Below are positions 1 through 7,516 of a stretch of DNA of 23,900 nt, one piece after another. This DNA comes from CAVSUR01 sp052143655 (GTDB lineage Bacteria; Actinomycetota; Actinomycetes; Streptosporangiales; Streptosporangiaceae): positions 1 through 23,900 of the forward strand of contig JBKQSL010000334.1 in the NCBI GenBank assembly GCA_052143655.1, given 5' to 3'. Position 1 is the first letter of the stretch, and the number at the start of each line of letters is the position of its first letter. The position numbers and the translations under genes are program-made. The notes under the pieces are model-generated. The model saw only the letters and a list, made by a program, of their open reading frames with translations. It was not told where the DNA came from and searched no databases.

Positions 1-110
1 CCGCGCAGCAGCACCGCAGGCCCGCCGGGGGCATCCGGCAGATCATGATCCGCAACCCGGAATCGGGGGGCGCGGGCCCTGACATCGAGTACGCTGTCCC
101 GCTGCGCTGA
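1..110 (+). CDS. C-terminal end of an unidentified protein (partial)
   Basis: A plus-strand frame is open from the window edge to a TGA at 108-110 and would encode about 35 residues ending in DIEYAVPLR. It stops 20 bp before the nadE stop codon, so the two genes would be convergent. The stretch is too short to assign a family. High GC content makes open frames of this length common by chance, so this is only a possible gene end. The flanking sequence to the left would settle it. Confidence 0.3.
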   Translation, partial: AQQHRRPAGGIRQIMIRNPESGGAGPDIEYAVPLR

Positions 111-130
111 TCAGGCGGGCGCCGCGCTGA

Positions 131-1975
131 TCATGCGCCCGCGGCGTGCTCCCGCCAGCGGTTCGTGATCGGCAGCCGCCGGTCCCGGCCGAAGTTCTTG
201 GCGGTGATCTTCGGGCCAGGCGGGTACTGGCGGCGCTTGTACTCGGCCCGGTCGACCAGGGTGATCACCCGCTCGACCAGCCCCGGGTCGTGCCCGGCCG
301 CGATCAGCGCGGCCATGCCCATGTCCCGCTCGACATAGTCGTCAAGCAGCGCGTCCAGGACCTCGTACTCAGGCAGCGAGTCAGTATCCAGCTGGCCGGG
401 GGACAGCTCGGCGCTCGGCGGCTTGCTGATCGAGTTGTCCGGGATCGGCGGGACCTCGCCGCGGTCGGCCGCCTGCTGGTTGCGCCACCGGGCGAGCTCC
501 CAGACCAGCGTCTTGGGCACGTCCTTGATCGGGGCGAAGCCGCCGGCCGAGTCCCCGTACAGCGTCGAGTAGCCGGTAGCCAGCTCGCTCTTGTTCCCGG
601 TGGTGAGCACCAGGTGCCCGTCGGTGTTCGACAGCGTCATCAGGATCATGCCGCGGATCCTGGCCTGCAGGTTCTCGGCGGCCAGGCCGGCGGCGGCCAG
701 CTCGGCCTCGAAGGCGCCGAACATCGGGGTGATCGGCACCGCCCTGGCCTGCAGCCCCTGGCGCTTGGCCAGGTCCTCGGCGTCGGCCACCGAATGCGCC
801 GAGGAGTACCGGCTCGGCATCAGCACGACGTGCACGTTCTGCGGGCCGATCGCGTCCGCGGCGATCGTCGCGGCCAGTGCCGAGTCGATCCCGCCGGACA
901 GTCCCAGGATCACCGACCGGAACCGGTTCTTGCGCACATAGTCGCCGGTCCCGGTGACCAGGGCCGTGTACACCTCGGCCAGGTCAGGCAGCCGCGGCGA
1001 GAACAGCGGCGCGAGAGCCGGGCCCGGTGCGCCGCTGCTGTCGTCGGCCGGGCCCGGCCGGGCCGGCCGCGGCTCCCCGGGCGGGTCCAGGACCACCCGG
1101 CGGATCGTCATCACCGTGCCGTCACCCGGGTCGGCCGGCTCGGTCCCGGCCGGGCGGCTGAGGTCCGCCGCCGGCAGCTCGACGTCGGCGACCAGCAGGG
1201 CCTCGGTGAACTGCGGCCCGCGGGCCAGCAGGTCGCCGGCCGCGCTGACGATGATCGAGTCGCCGTCGAAGACCAGCTCGTCCTGGCCGCCCACCTGGTT
1301 GACGTAGCCGAGCACGGCCCCGGCCTCGCGGGCACGGCGCCGGCACAGGTCCAGCCGGGTGTCGTCCTTGCCCCGCTCGTACGGCGAGGCGTTGGGCACC
1401 ACCAGCAGCCCTGCCCCCGCCTGCCGGGTGACGGTCACCGGCCCGCCGTCCTGCCACAGGTCCTCGCAGACCGCTATCGCCACGTCGACGGCGCCCGGTG
1501 CTCCCTCGCTGGTGACCGGCAGCCGGAACACCGGCAGCACGTCGCCGGGCACGAAGTACCGGTACTCGTCGAAGACGCCGTAGTTAGGCAGGTGGTGCTT
1601 GGCTGAGGTGACCAGCACAGCCCCGCCGTACAGCAGCGCGGCGCCGTCCAGCGGCGCCCCGGCCGGCAGCCCGAGCCGCGGTGCCATCCCGCGGCGGCGG
1701 CCGAGGTAGCCGGCGACCACGGCCAGGCCGCCCAGGCCGGCGTCGGCCAGGTCGCGGGCGGTCTGGTGCAGCGCGGCAATCGATGCGTCCACGAACGACG
1801 TCCGCAGCGCCAGGTCCTCGACCGGGTAGCCGGTGAGCATCATCTCGGGGAACACCACGATGCGCGCGCCCTGCCCGGCAGCCAGCCGGGCCGCGGCGAG
1901 CAGCTGTGCGCAGTTGCCCGGGAGGTCACCGACAACGGGATTGACCTGGGCCAGCGCAATGCGGATCCGGGGCAT
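131..1975 (-). CDS. nadE: Glutamine-dependent NAD+ synthetase
   Basis: This 614-residue two-domain enzyme performs the last step of NAD+ synthesis, amidating nicotinic acid adenine dinucleotide with ammonia released from glutamine. Residues 1-300 form a nitrilase-type glutaminase domain with the Glu-Lys-Cys triad visible as E44 (FPEMMLTGYP), K126 (SAKHHLPNYG) and C170 (AVCEDLW). Residues about 330-614 form the synthetase domain with the P-loop-like SGGIDS motif at 360-365 and a conserved TTGNKSELATGY segment near 458-469. Length and domain order match the cytosolic glutamine-dependent family. A proline-rich linker (about 297-325) joins the domains. The start MPRIRIALAQVNP fits the family. No good Shine-Dalgarno precedes it, but TAAGCT lies just upstream and could be the -10 of a leaderless transcript. 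It diverges from glnA2 across 133 bp. Confidence 0.95.
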   Translation of the reverse strand: MPRIRIALAQVNPVVGDLPGNCAQLLAAARLAAGQGARIVVFPEMMLTGYPVEDLALRTSFVDASIAALHQTARDLADAGLGGLAVVAGYLGRRRGMAPRLGLPAGAPLDGAALLYGGAVLVTSAKHHLPNYGVFDEYRYFVPGDVLPVFRLPVTSEGAPGAVDVAIAVCEDLWQDGGPVTVTRQAGAGLLVVPNASPYERGKDDTRLDLCRRRAREAGAVLGYVNQVGGQDELVFDGDSIIVSAAGDLLARGPQFTEALLVADVELPAADLSRPAGTEPADPGDGTVMTIRRVVLDPPGEPRPARPGPADDSSGAPGPALAPLFSPRLPDLAEVYTALVTGTGDYVRKNRFRSVILGLSGGIDSALAATIAADAIGPQNVHVVLMPSRYSSAHSVADAEDLAKRQGLQARAVPITPMFGAFEAELAAAGLAAENLQARIRGMILMTLSNTDGHLVLTTGNKSELATGYSTLYGDSAGGFAPIKDVPKTLVWELARWRNQQAADRGEVPPIPDNSISKPPSAELSPGQLDTDSLPEYEVLDALLDDYVERDMGMAALIAAGHDPGLVERVITLVDRAEYKRRQYPPGPKITAKNFGRDRRLPITNRWREHAAGA

Positions 1976-2070
1976 CCGCCCAGCTTAGTGAGTGCCGCTG
2001 AGCAGGTGCCGCCCGCGCCCGCCCCCGTCCTGGCTGAACTGACAGGCACGGTGCGCCGCACCGCCCCCCC

Positions 2071-2086
2071 GTAACCTGGCGGTAAC
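2071..2086 (+). promoter_or_regulatory. GTAAC-N6-GTAAC element upstream of glnA2
   Basis: Two GTAAC pentamers separated by exactly 6 bp lie 22 bp before the glnA2 GTG start. The spacing equals one half of the actinomycete GlnR operator (gTnAc-N6-GaAAc), although the second pentamer is GTAAC, not GAAAC. Direct GTAAC/GTNAC repeats are also the type of site described for MtrA. The four-part GlnR box is not completed on either side. The position suggests a repressor or dual-use site, but this is inference. Confidence 0.4.
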
Positions 2087-2108
2087 ACGCACACGGCACA
2101 CTGTCGGG

Positions 2109-3470
2109 GTGGACAGGCAGGAAGAGTTCGTACTGCGGACGCTGGAAGAGCGGGACATCCGCTTTGTCCGGCTGTGGTTTACCGACGTGCTGGGTTACCT
2201 GAAGTCCGTGGCCGTGGCGCCGGCGGAACTGGAAGGCGCGTTCGCGGAGGGCATCGGCTTCGACGGCTCGGCCGTTAAGGGGTTCTCCCGCGTCTACGAG
2301 GCCGACATGATCGCTAAGCCCGACCCGTCCACCTTCCAGCTGATGCCGCTGGGCGGCAGCGTGGCCGGCGTGGGCCGGATGTTCTGCGACATCCTGATGC
2401 CCGACGGCTCGCCGTCGTACGCCGATCCGCGGTACGTGCTCAGGCGCGCCCTGGCCAAGGCCGCCGGGCTGGGCTTCACCTTCTACACCCACCCCGAGAT
2501 CGAGTTCTTCCTGCTGCGGGAGAAGCCGGAGCCCGGGGTCAAGCCGCGGCCGATCGACACCGGCGGGTACTTCGACCACACCCCGCACAGCATTGCCCAC
2601 GACTTCCGCCGCAGCGCGATCGTGATGCTGGAGAACATGGGCATCTCGGTCGAGTTCAGCCATCACGAGGGCGCCCCCGGCCAGCAGGAGATCGACCTGC
2701 GCTACGCCGACGCGCTGACCACCGCCGACAACATCATGGCGTTCCGGCTGGCGATGAAGGAGGTCGCGCTCGAGCAGGGCGTGTACGCCTCGTTCATGCC
2801 CAAGCCGTTCTCCGAGCACCCCGGCTCGGGCATGCACACGCACATGTCGCTGTTCGAGGGCGACCGGAACGTGTTCCACGAGCCCGGCGCCGAGATGCAG
2901 CTGTCCAAGCTGGGCCGGGCGTTCATCGCCGGGCTGCTGAAGCACGCCGCGGAGATCACCGCGGTGTGCAACCAGTGGGTGAACTCCTACAAGCGGCTAT
3001 GGGGCGGCACCGAGCGCATCGCCGGCGCCGGCGGTGAGGCGCCCGCCTACATCTGCTGGGGCCACAACAACCGGTCCGCACTGGTCCGCGTTCCCATGTA
3101 CAAGCCGCAGAAGGGCAACGCGACCAGGATCGAGTTCCGGTCGATCGACTCGGCCTGCAACCCGTACCTCGCGTTCGCGGTGATCCTCGCCGCCGGGCTG
3201 CGGGGGATCGAGGCCGACTACGAGCTGCCCGCCGGGGCCGAGGACGACGTCTGGGCGCTGACCTCAGCCGAGCGCCGGGCGCTGGGCATCGAGCCGCTAC
3301 CGCAGAACCTGTCCGAGGCGATCGACGTCATGCAGGACAGCGAGCTGGTCGCCGAGGCGCTCGGCGAGGACGTGTTCGACTTCTTCCTGCGCAACAAGCG
3401 GGAGGAATGGCAGGAGTACCGGCGTCACGTCAGCGAGTTCGAGCTCGACCGCTACCTGCCGATACTGTGA
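2109..3470 (+). CDS. glnA2: GlnA2-type glutamine synthetase-like enzyme
   Basis: This 453-residue type I glutamine synthetase fold protein closely follows actinobacterial GlnA2, starting MDRQEEFVLRTLEERDIRFV. Metal and ATP-site motifs are present: HPEIEFF (128-134), EFSHHEGAPGQQEIDLRYA (182-200), FMPKPF with GSGMHTHMSLF (229-249), and NRSALVRVP (321-329). The NSYKRL loop (292-297) is followed by an insertion (WGGTERIAGAG) absent from GlnA1. The adenylylation loop, which in GlnA1 contains a tyrosine, here reads WALTSAERRALG (382-393) with none, so GlnE is not expected to modify it. In Streptomyces coelicolor GlnA2 acts as a gamma-glutamylpolyamine synthetase, so polyamine use is as likely as glutamine synthesis. 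The GTG start at 2109 matches the N-terminus of the mycobacterial protein. It diverges from nadE. Confidence 0.9.
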   Translation: MDRQEEFVLRTLEERDIRFVRLWFTDVLGYLKSVAVAPAELEGAFAEGIGFDGSAVKGFSRVYEADMIAKPDPSTFQLMPLGGSVAGVGRMFCDILMPDGSPSYADPRYVLRRALAKAAGLGFTFYTHPEIEFFLLREKPEPGVKPRPIDTGGYFDHTPHSIAHDFRRSAIVMLENMGISVEFSHHEGAPGQQEIDLRYADALTTADNIMAFRLAMKEVALEQGVYASFMPKPFSEHPGSGMHTHMSLFEGDRNVFHEPGAEMQLSKLGRAFIAGLLKHAAEITAVCNQWVNSYKRLWGGTERIAGAGGEAPAYICWGHNNRSALVRVPMYKPQKGNATRIEFRSIDSACNPYLAFAVILAAGLRGIEADYELPAGAEDDVWALTSAERRALGIEPLPQNLSEAIDVMQDSELVAEALGEDVFDFFLRNKREEWQEYRRHVSEFELDRYLPIL

Positions 3471-3473
3471 TTC

Positions 3474-3492
3474 CCGGGGGCCGAGCCCCCGG
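3474..3492 (+). terminator. Hairpin terminator after glnA2
   Basis: Perfect 8-bp arms (CCGGGGGC / GCCCCCGG) enclose a 3-nt loop starting 3 bp after the glnA2 stop codon. No T-run follows, as is usual for high-GC actinomycete terminators. Confidence 0.6.
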
Positions 3493-3493
3493 A

Positions 3494-3713
3494 CCCCCCG
3501 AACGCCGCTGGCCGTTTGCGCGGCGCTGACCGGCGACGGACGTGGCGGGCTCTGCCGCCGTGGGCTCGGGCCCGGCGGGCCCTCGCCGCCGGCGTGATCA
3601 GGGGGATCCGTGGCCCGGGCCCCCCGAACGCCGCTGGCCGTTTTGCGCAGCACTGACTACGGCGTGCGGGTTCTCTCGCTGACCGCTGGGCCCGGCGGCC
3701 CCTCCGCTGCCGG
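3494..3713. repeat. Imperfect direct duplication of about 95 bp
   Basis: A 24-bp core beginning CCCCCCGAACGCCGCTGG is identical at 3494-3517 and 3620-3643. Similarity continues more weakly for about 70 bp in each copy, both containing a GGGCCCGGCGG-like segment followed by CCTC and GCCGCC or GCTGCC. The copies fill the 264 bp between glnA2 and the convergent small gene. They may be a duplicated terminator or a dispersed genomic repeat. Confidence 0.6.
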
Positions 3714-3734
3714 GTGCTGCGGTGTGACAGGGCG

Positions 3735-3977
3735 TTAGGTCAGGGAGCAGCCGAACGGGGCGTGCGCGTCGGCGGCCTGCTGCCAGCGCAGCTGACCGGC
3801 GAGTTCAGCCGCCGAGATGGCGTGCACGTAAAAGGACGGCGCGCCAAAGTTGTAGCTCTGCAGGTAAAGGCCGCGGCGCCGGGCGTGCCATCCGTCCCCG
3901 TCCGCCCAGACCCGCCAGTCAGGGAACAGCTCCGTGAGCGCGTCAACGCCGGCATCGGTCAGCAACTGCATGTTCAT
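3735..3977 (-). CDS. Small conserved-looking protein of unknown function
   Basis: This 80-residue protein starts MNMQLLTDAGVDALTELF and is rich in aromatic residues (PDWRVWADGDGWHARRRG, then LYLQSYNFGAPSFYVHA) with a helical C-terminal part (AAELAGQLRWQQAAD). The ATG at 3977 was chosen because GGGGGAG lies 5 nt upstream; a start at 4010 would have no such site. It has no signal peptide or membrane segment. The compact size and mixed strand/helix pattern suggest a small cytosolic fold; I do not recognise a characterised family. It converges on glnA2 and diverges from glnE. Confidence 0.65.
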   Translation of the reverse strand: MNMQLLTDAGVDALTELFPDWRVWADGDGWHARRRGLYLQSYNFGAPSFYVHAISAAELAGQLRWQQAADAHAPFGCSLT

Positions 3978-4348
3978 AGGACTCCCCCCTACGTGTGACG
4001 AATACGCCACGATCTGTTCTTATCAGGTACGCGCAATTACCGCTAGCGTTTCCAAGGCCGGCATCTTGTAATGGCTCGCGTCATAGATTTCCCGGCCGGC
4101 GGCCCAGCGGCGGCTGGCATAACTCCGGCCGGGGCGGGTGGATCGGCGCGGCTGGACTGGCCCGGGGTGGACTGGCCCGGGGTGGACTGGCCCGGCTGGA
4201 CCGGCCAGGGGTGGACCGGCCCGGGGTGGACCGGCCCGGCGGCCGCCGCCGGTCTCGCGCCGCGCCTGGACGGCCCGCGGCCCGAACAAGTTGCCTGTCG
4301 GGGGCCCGGCAGGTTCAGGACCGGAGCCCGGATGGGTACCGTGCTGGG
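3978..4348. other. 371-bp intergenic region upstream of glnE
   Basis: This gap between the small minus-strand gene and glnE holds the likely divergent promoters near 3990-4070, where the sequence is less GC-rich than its surroundings. The minisatellite described separately lies at 4153-4241. A plus-strand frame from ATG 4071 to TGA 4352 would encode a tryptophan-rich repeat peptide ending in a GTGA overlap with glnE. I do not annotate it as a gene because its composition is dictated by the repeat. Confidence 0.5.
4153..4241. repeat. Six-copy 15-bp minisatellite
   Basis: Six head-to-tail units of consensus TGGACYGGCCCGGGG occupy 4153-4167, 4168-4182, 4183-4196 (14 bp), 4197-4211, 4212-4226 and 4227-4241. 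The first three units carry ACT and the last three ACC, so the array has two sub-blocks. The 14-bp third unit shifts any reading frame crossing it. It lies about 110 bp before the glnE start. Confidence 0.85.
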
Positions 4349-7300
4349 GTGAGCACGCTGCGCGGGACGCTGGCCGGGCAGCTGGCCGCCATGGGCTTCG
4401 CCGACACGGGCCGGGCACAGCAGCTGCTGGCCAGCGAGCTCGGCCTGGACGTCGCGGGCGCGGACGCCGGGCTCGTCCAGTCGCTCGCTGCCGCAGCCGA
4501 CCCGGACCTCGCCCTGACCGGCCTGGCGCGCATCGAGCTGACGGCTGAGCTGCGCACGGCGCTGCGTGCGGACGCGGCGCTGGCGAACCGGCTGTGCGCG
4601 GTGCTCGGCGCCAGCGCCGGGCTCGCCGAGCACCTGGCCCGGCATCCCGGCGACTGGCGGCTGCTGGCCGCCCCGGCCGTGCTGGCCCGCCCGTCTGAAC
4701 AGCAGATCCGGGCCGCGCTGCTGGCCGCGGTCGACAGCCCCGACGGCACCGCTGCCGATGGCCGGGACCCGGCGGCCGCGCTCCGGATCGCCTACCGGCG
4801 TGGCCTGCTCCAGCTGGCCGCCCGGGACCTGACTGGCGCTGACCCGCTCGACAGCGTGATGGCCGAGCTGTCGGCGCTGGCGTCCGGGGTGCTGGAAGCC
4901 GCCCTGCAGGTCGCGCGGTCCCGGCTGCCGGCCGGCGCGGCGCCGTGCCGCCTGGCGGTGATCGCGATGGGCAAGTGCGGCAGCCGGGAGCTGAACTACG
5001 CCAGCGACGTGGACGTGATCTTCGTCGCCGAGCCGGCCGAGGGCGCCGAGGAGGCCGCCGCGCTGCGCAGCGCGACCCAGCTCGCCAGCGGCCTGATCCG
5101 GATCTGCAGCCAGGCCGCTCCCGATGGCGCGCTATTCCCGGTGGACCCGAACCTGCGGCCGGAGGGCCGGGACGGCCCGCTGGTGCGCACCCTGGCCAGC
5201 CACCGCGCCTACTACCAGCGCTGGGCGAAGACCTGGGAATTCCAGGCCCTGCTCAAGGCCAGGTACGCGGCCGGTGACGCCCCGCTCGCGCAAGACTACC
5301 TGGCGGCACTCACCCCGCTGGTCTGGCAGGCCGCCCGGCGGGAAGGATTCGTGGCCGACGTCCGGGCGATGCGCAGCCGGGTCATCGGCAGCCTGCCGGC
5401 CGACCAGGCCGGCCGGGAGCTGAAGCTGGGCCCGGGCGGGCTGCGCGACATCGAGTTCGCCGTGCAGATGCTGCAGCTCGTGCACGGCGGCGCCGACCCG
5501 GACCTGCGCTTGCCGGCGACCCTCGAGGGGCTGGCGGCGCTGGCCCGCGGCGGCTATGTCGGCCGGGACGACGCCGCTGACCTTGCGGCGGCCTACCGGT
5601 TCCTGCGCGAGGTCGAGCACCTGCTGCAGCTGCGCCGGCTGCGGCGCACGCACACGCTGCCCGAGGACCCGGCGCTGCTGCGGGCGCTCGGCCGGGCGCT
5701 GCGGCAGATGTGGCTGGACCCGGCCGTCGGCGGGCCCAGGACCGACCCGGACGCGACAGTCGCCGACCAGCCCAGCGCGAGCGCCGTCGCCGCCGGGGTC
5801 AGCCTCATCCGCATCCGGGCCCGTCCCGACCCGGCCGCCGAGCTGCTGGCCCAGTGGCGGCGGCACGCCAGCCAGGCCCGGCGGCTGCACGAGAAGCTCT
5901 TCTACCGGCCGCTGCTGGATGCGGTAGCGGGACTGCCCAGCACCGCGGCCCGGCTGACGCCCGAGGCCGCCCGGGAGCGCCTGGAGGCGCTCGGCTACGC
6001 CGACCCGGCCGGCGCGCTGCGCCACATCGAGGCGCTGACCTCGGGCGTCAGCCGGAAGGCGGCGATCCAGCGCACGCTGCTGCCGGTGCTGCTGGGCTGG
6101 TTCGCCGACGCACCCGAGCCGGACGCGGGGCTGCTGGCGTTCCGACAGGTCAGCGAGGCGCTCGGGGACTCGCCGTGGTACCTGCGGCTGCTGCGCGACA
6201 ACACCGTGGTCGCCCAGCGGATGGCCCGGCTGCTGGCCTCCAGCCGGTACGCCACCGGGCTGCTGCTGCGGGCACCGGAGGCGGTGGCGATGCTCGGCGA
6301 CGACGCCCAGCTGGTGCCCCGGCCGGCGGCGGCGCTGCATGCCGAGGCGGCAGCAGCCGCGGGTCGGCACCCTGAGCCGGCCGAGGCCGCAGCCGTGGTG
6401 CTGGGGCTGCGGCGGCGGGAGCTGCTGCGCACCGCGGCCGCGAACGTGCTGGACCTGATCGGCCCGCAGGAGGCAGGCGCGGCCCTGACGACGGTGGCGG
6501 CAGTGACGATCAGCGCCGTCCTGCAGGCAGCGATCCGCACCGCCGAGCAGGCCGCGGGGCCGCTGCCGACCCGCATCGCCGTGGTGGCGTTGGGCCGGCT
6601 CGGCGGCGCGGAGATGGGCTACGCCAGCGACGCGGACGTGCTGTTCGTGCACGCCCCGCTGGCCGGGGCCGACGAAGAGAGCGCCACCCGGGCCGCGCAT
6701 GCGGTCGCGGAGGAACTGCGCGGCCTGCTGGCCCGGCCGGGCCCCGACCCGGCGCTGGTGGTGGACGCGGGCCTGCGGCCCGAGGGCCGGCAGGGCCCGC
6801 TGGTGCGCACGCTCGCCTCCTACCGCGCCTACTACCGCCGCTGGTCGTCACCGTGGGAGGCGCAGGCGCTGCTGCGCGCCGAGCCGATCGCCGGCGACGC
6901 CGGGCTGGGAGCCGAGTTCATCGCGCTGGCCAACGAGATCCGCTACCCGCCGTCCGGCGTCACCGCCGCCGCCCTCCGGGAGATCCGCCGGCTGAAGGCC
7001 AGGATGGAGGCCGAGCGCATGCCCCGCGGTGCCGAGCCGGCGCTGCATCTCAAGCTCGGCCCTGGCGGCCTGTCTGACGTGGAGTGGGTGGCCCAGCTGC
7101 TTCAGCTGCGGCACGCGTACGCGGTGCCCGAGCTGCGCACCACCCGCACGCTGGCCGCGCTGGCCGCCGCCGAGCAGGCCGGGCTGATAGCCCCAGCCGA
7201 CGCCGCCGCGCTGACCCGGTCGTGGCTGCTGGCGACCCGGATCCGCAACGCGGTCATGCTGGTCCGCGGCCGTCCATCCGACTCGGTGCCGACATCGCCC

Positions 7301-7426
7301 CGGGACCTGCCCGCGGTGGCCTGGCTGCTCGGCTACGGCTCCGACAGCCCGCAGGACCTGGTGCAGGATTACCGGCGGACCGCGCGGCACGCCAGGGCGG
7401 TCGTGGAGCGCTTGTTTTACGGCTGA
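4349..7426 (+). CDS. glnE: Bifunctional glutamine synthetase adenylyltransferase/adenylyl-removing enzyme
   Basis: This 1025-residue protein has the expected duplicated nucleotidyltransferase layout. The N-terminal (adenylyl-removing) half shows MGKCGSRELNYASDVDV at 207-223 with the catalytic D220/D222 pair, then KLGPGGLRDIEFAVQ near 359. The C-terminal (adenylyl-transfer) half shows LGRLGGAEMGYASDADV at 748-764 with D761/D763, then KLGPGGLSDVEWVAQ near 902. It adds or removes AMP on a tyrosine of GlnA1 according to nitrogen status, and sits between glnA2 and glnA1 as in other actinomycetes. The GTG at 4349 begins a sequence resembling known GlnE N-termini (STLRGTLAGQLAAMGFAD). The frame stays open upstream to 3995, but that part is repeat-driven and not GlnE-like. 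Confidence 0.93.
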   Translation: MSTLRGTLAGQLAAMGFADTGRAQQLLASELGLDVAGADAGLVQSLAAAADPDLALTGLARIELTAELRTALRADAALANRLCAVLGASAGLAEHLARHPGDWRLLAAPAVLARPSEQQIRAALLAAVDSPDGTAADGRDPAAALRIAYRRGLLQLAARDLTGADPLDSVMAELSALASGVLEAALQVARSRLPAGAAPCRLAVIAMGKCGSRELNYASDVDVIFVAEPAEGAEEAAALRSATQLASGLIRICSQAAPDGALFPVDPNLRPEGRDGPLVRTLASHRAYYQRWAKTWEFQALLKARYAAGDAPLAQDYLAALTPLVWQAARREGFVADVRAMRSRVIGSLPADQAGRELKLGPGGLRDIEFAVQMLQLVHGGADPDLRLPATLEGLAALARGGYVGRDDAADLAAAYRFLREVEHLLQLRRLRRTHTLPEDPALLRALGRALRQMWLDPAVGGPRTDPDATVADQPSASAVAAGVSLIRIRARPDPAAELLAQWRRHASQARRLHEKLFYRPLLDAVAGLPSTAARLTPEAARERLEALGYADPAGALRHIEALTSGVSRKAAIQRTLLPVLLGWFADAPEPDAGLLAFRQVSEALGDSPWYLRLLRDNTVVAQRMARLLASSRYATGLLLRAPEAVAMLGDDAQLVPRPAAALHAEAAAAAGRHPEPAEAAAVVLGLRRRELLRTAAANVLDLIGPQEAGAALTTVAAVTISAVLQAAIRTAEQAAGPLPTRIAVVALGRLGGAEMGYASDADVLFVHAPLAGADEESATRAAHAVAEELRGLLARPGPDPALVVDAGLRPEGRQGPLVRTLASYRAYYRRWSSPWEAQALLRAEPIAGDAGLGAEFIALANEIRYPPSGVTAAALREIRRLKARMEAERMPRGAEPALHLKLGPGGLSDVEWVAQLLQLRHAYAVPELRTTRTLAALAAAEQAGLIAPADAAALTRSWLLATRIRNAVMLVRGRPSDSVPTSPRDLPAVAWLLGYGSDSPQDLVQDYRRTARHARAVVERLFYG

Positions 7427-7454
7427 CCGCGGCTGCGGCCGATCTGGCCCCGCG

Positions 7455-7470
7455 CTCTGCCGCGGCAGAG
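7455..7470. terminator. Palindromic hairpin between convergent glnE and the AlkD-like gene
   Basis: The 16-bp sequence CTCTGCCGCGGCAGAG is a perfect palindrome in the 90 bp separating the two convergent stop codons. It can form a 6-bp stem with a 4-nt loop on either transcript, so it could terminate in both directions. No T-run is present. Confidence 0.45.
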
Positions 7471-7516
7471 AGCCTTCCGGTCAGCCCGCGGAGCGGGCGT
7501 GGCAGTGACCTGCCGG

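Noticed and set aside
146..1606. 486-codon open frame antisense to nadE
   Set aside because: Its composition is that of a shadow frame, and nadE on the other strand has all catalytic motifs.
4035..4055. Possible GlnR site upstream of glnE (GAAAC and GTAAT on the minus strand)
   Set aside because: The spacing is 7 bp, not 6, the second pentamer ends in T, and no further pentamers follow.
3995..4348. In-frame upstream extension of glnE (118 extra residues from ATG 3995)
   Set aside because: The sequence is repeat-driven (LARGG/RPGVD units) and Arg/Pro-rich with no likeness to GlnE. The family-like N-terminus begins at the GTG at 4349.
5132..6700. 522-codon open frame antisense to glnE
   Set aside because: It is an Arg/Gln/Pro-rich mirror of a high-GC gene with clear nucleotidyltransferase motifs, and such antisense frames are expected.
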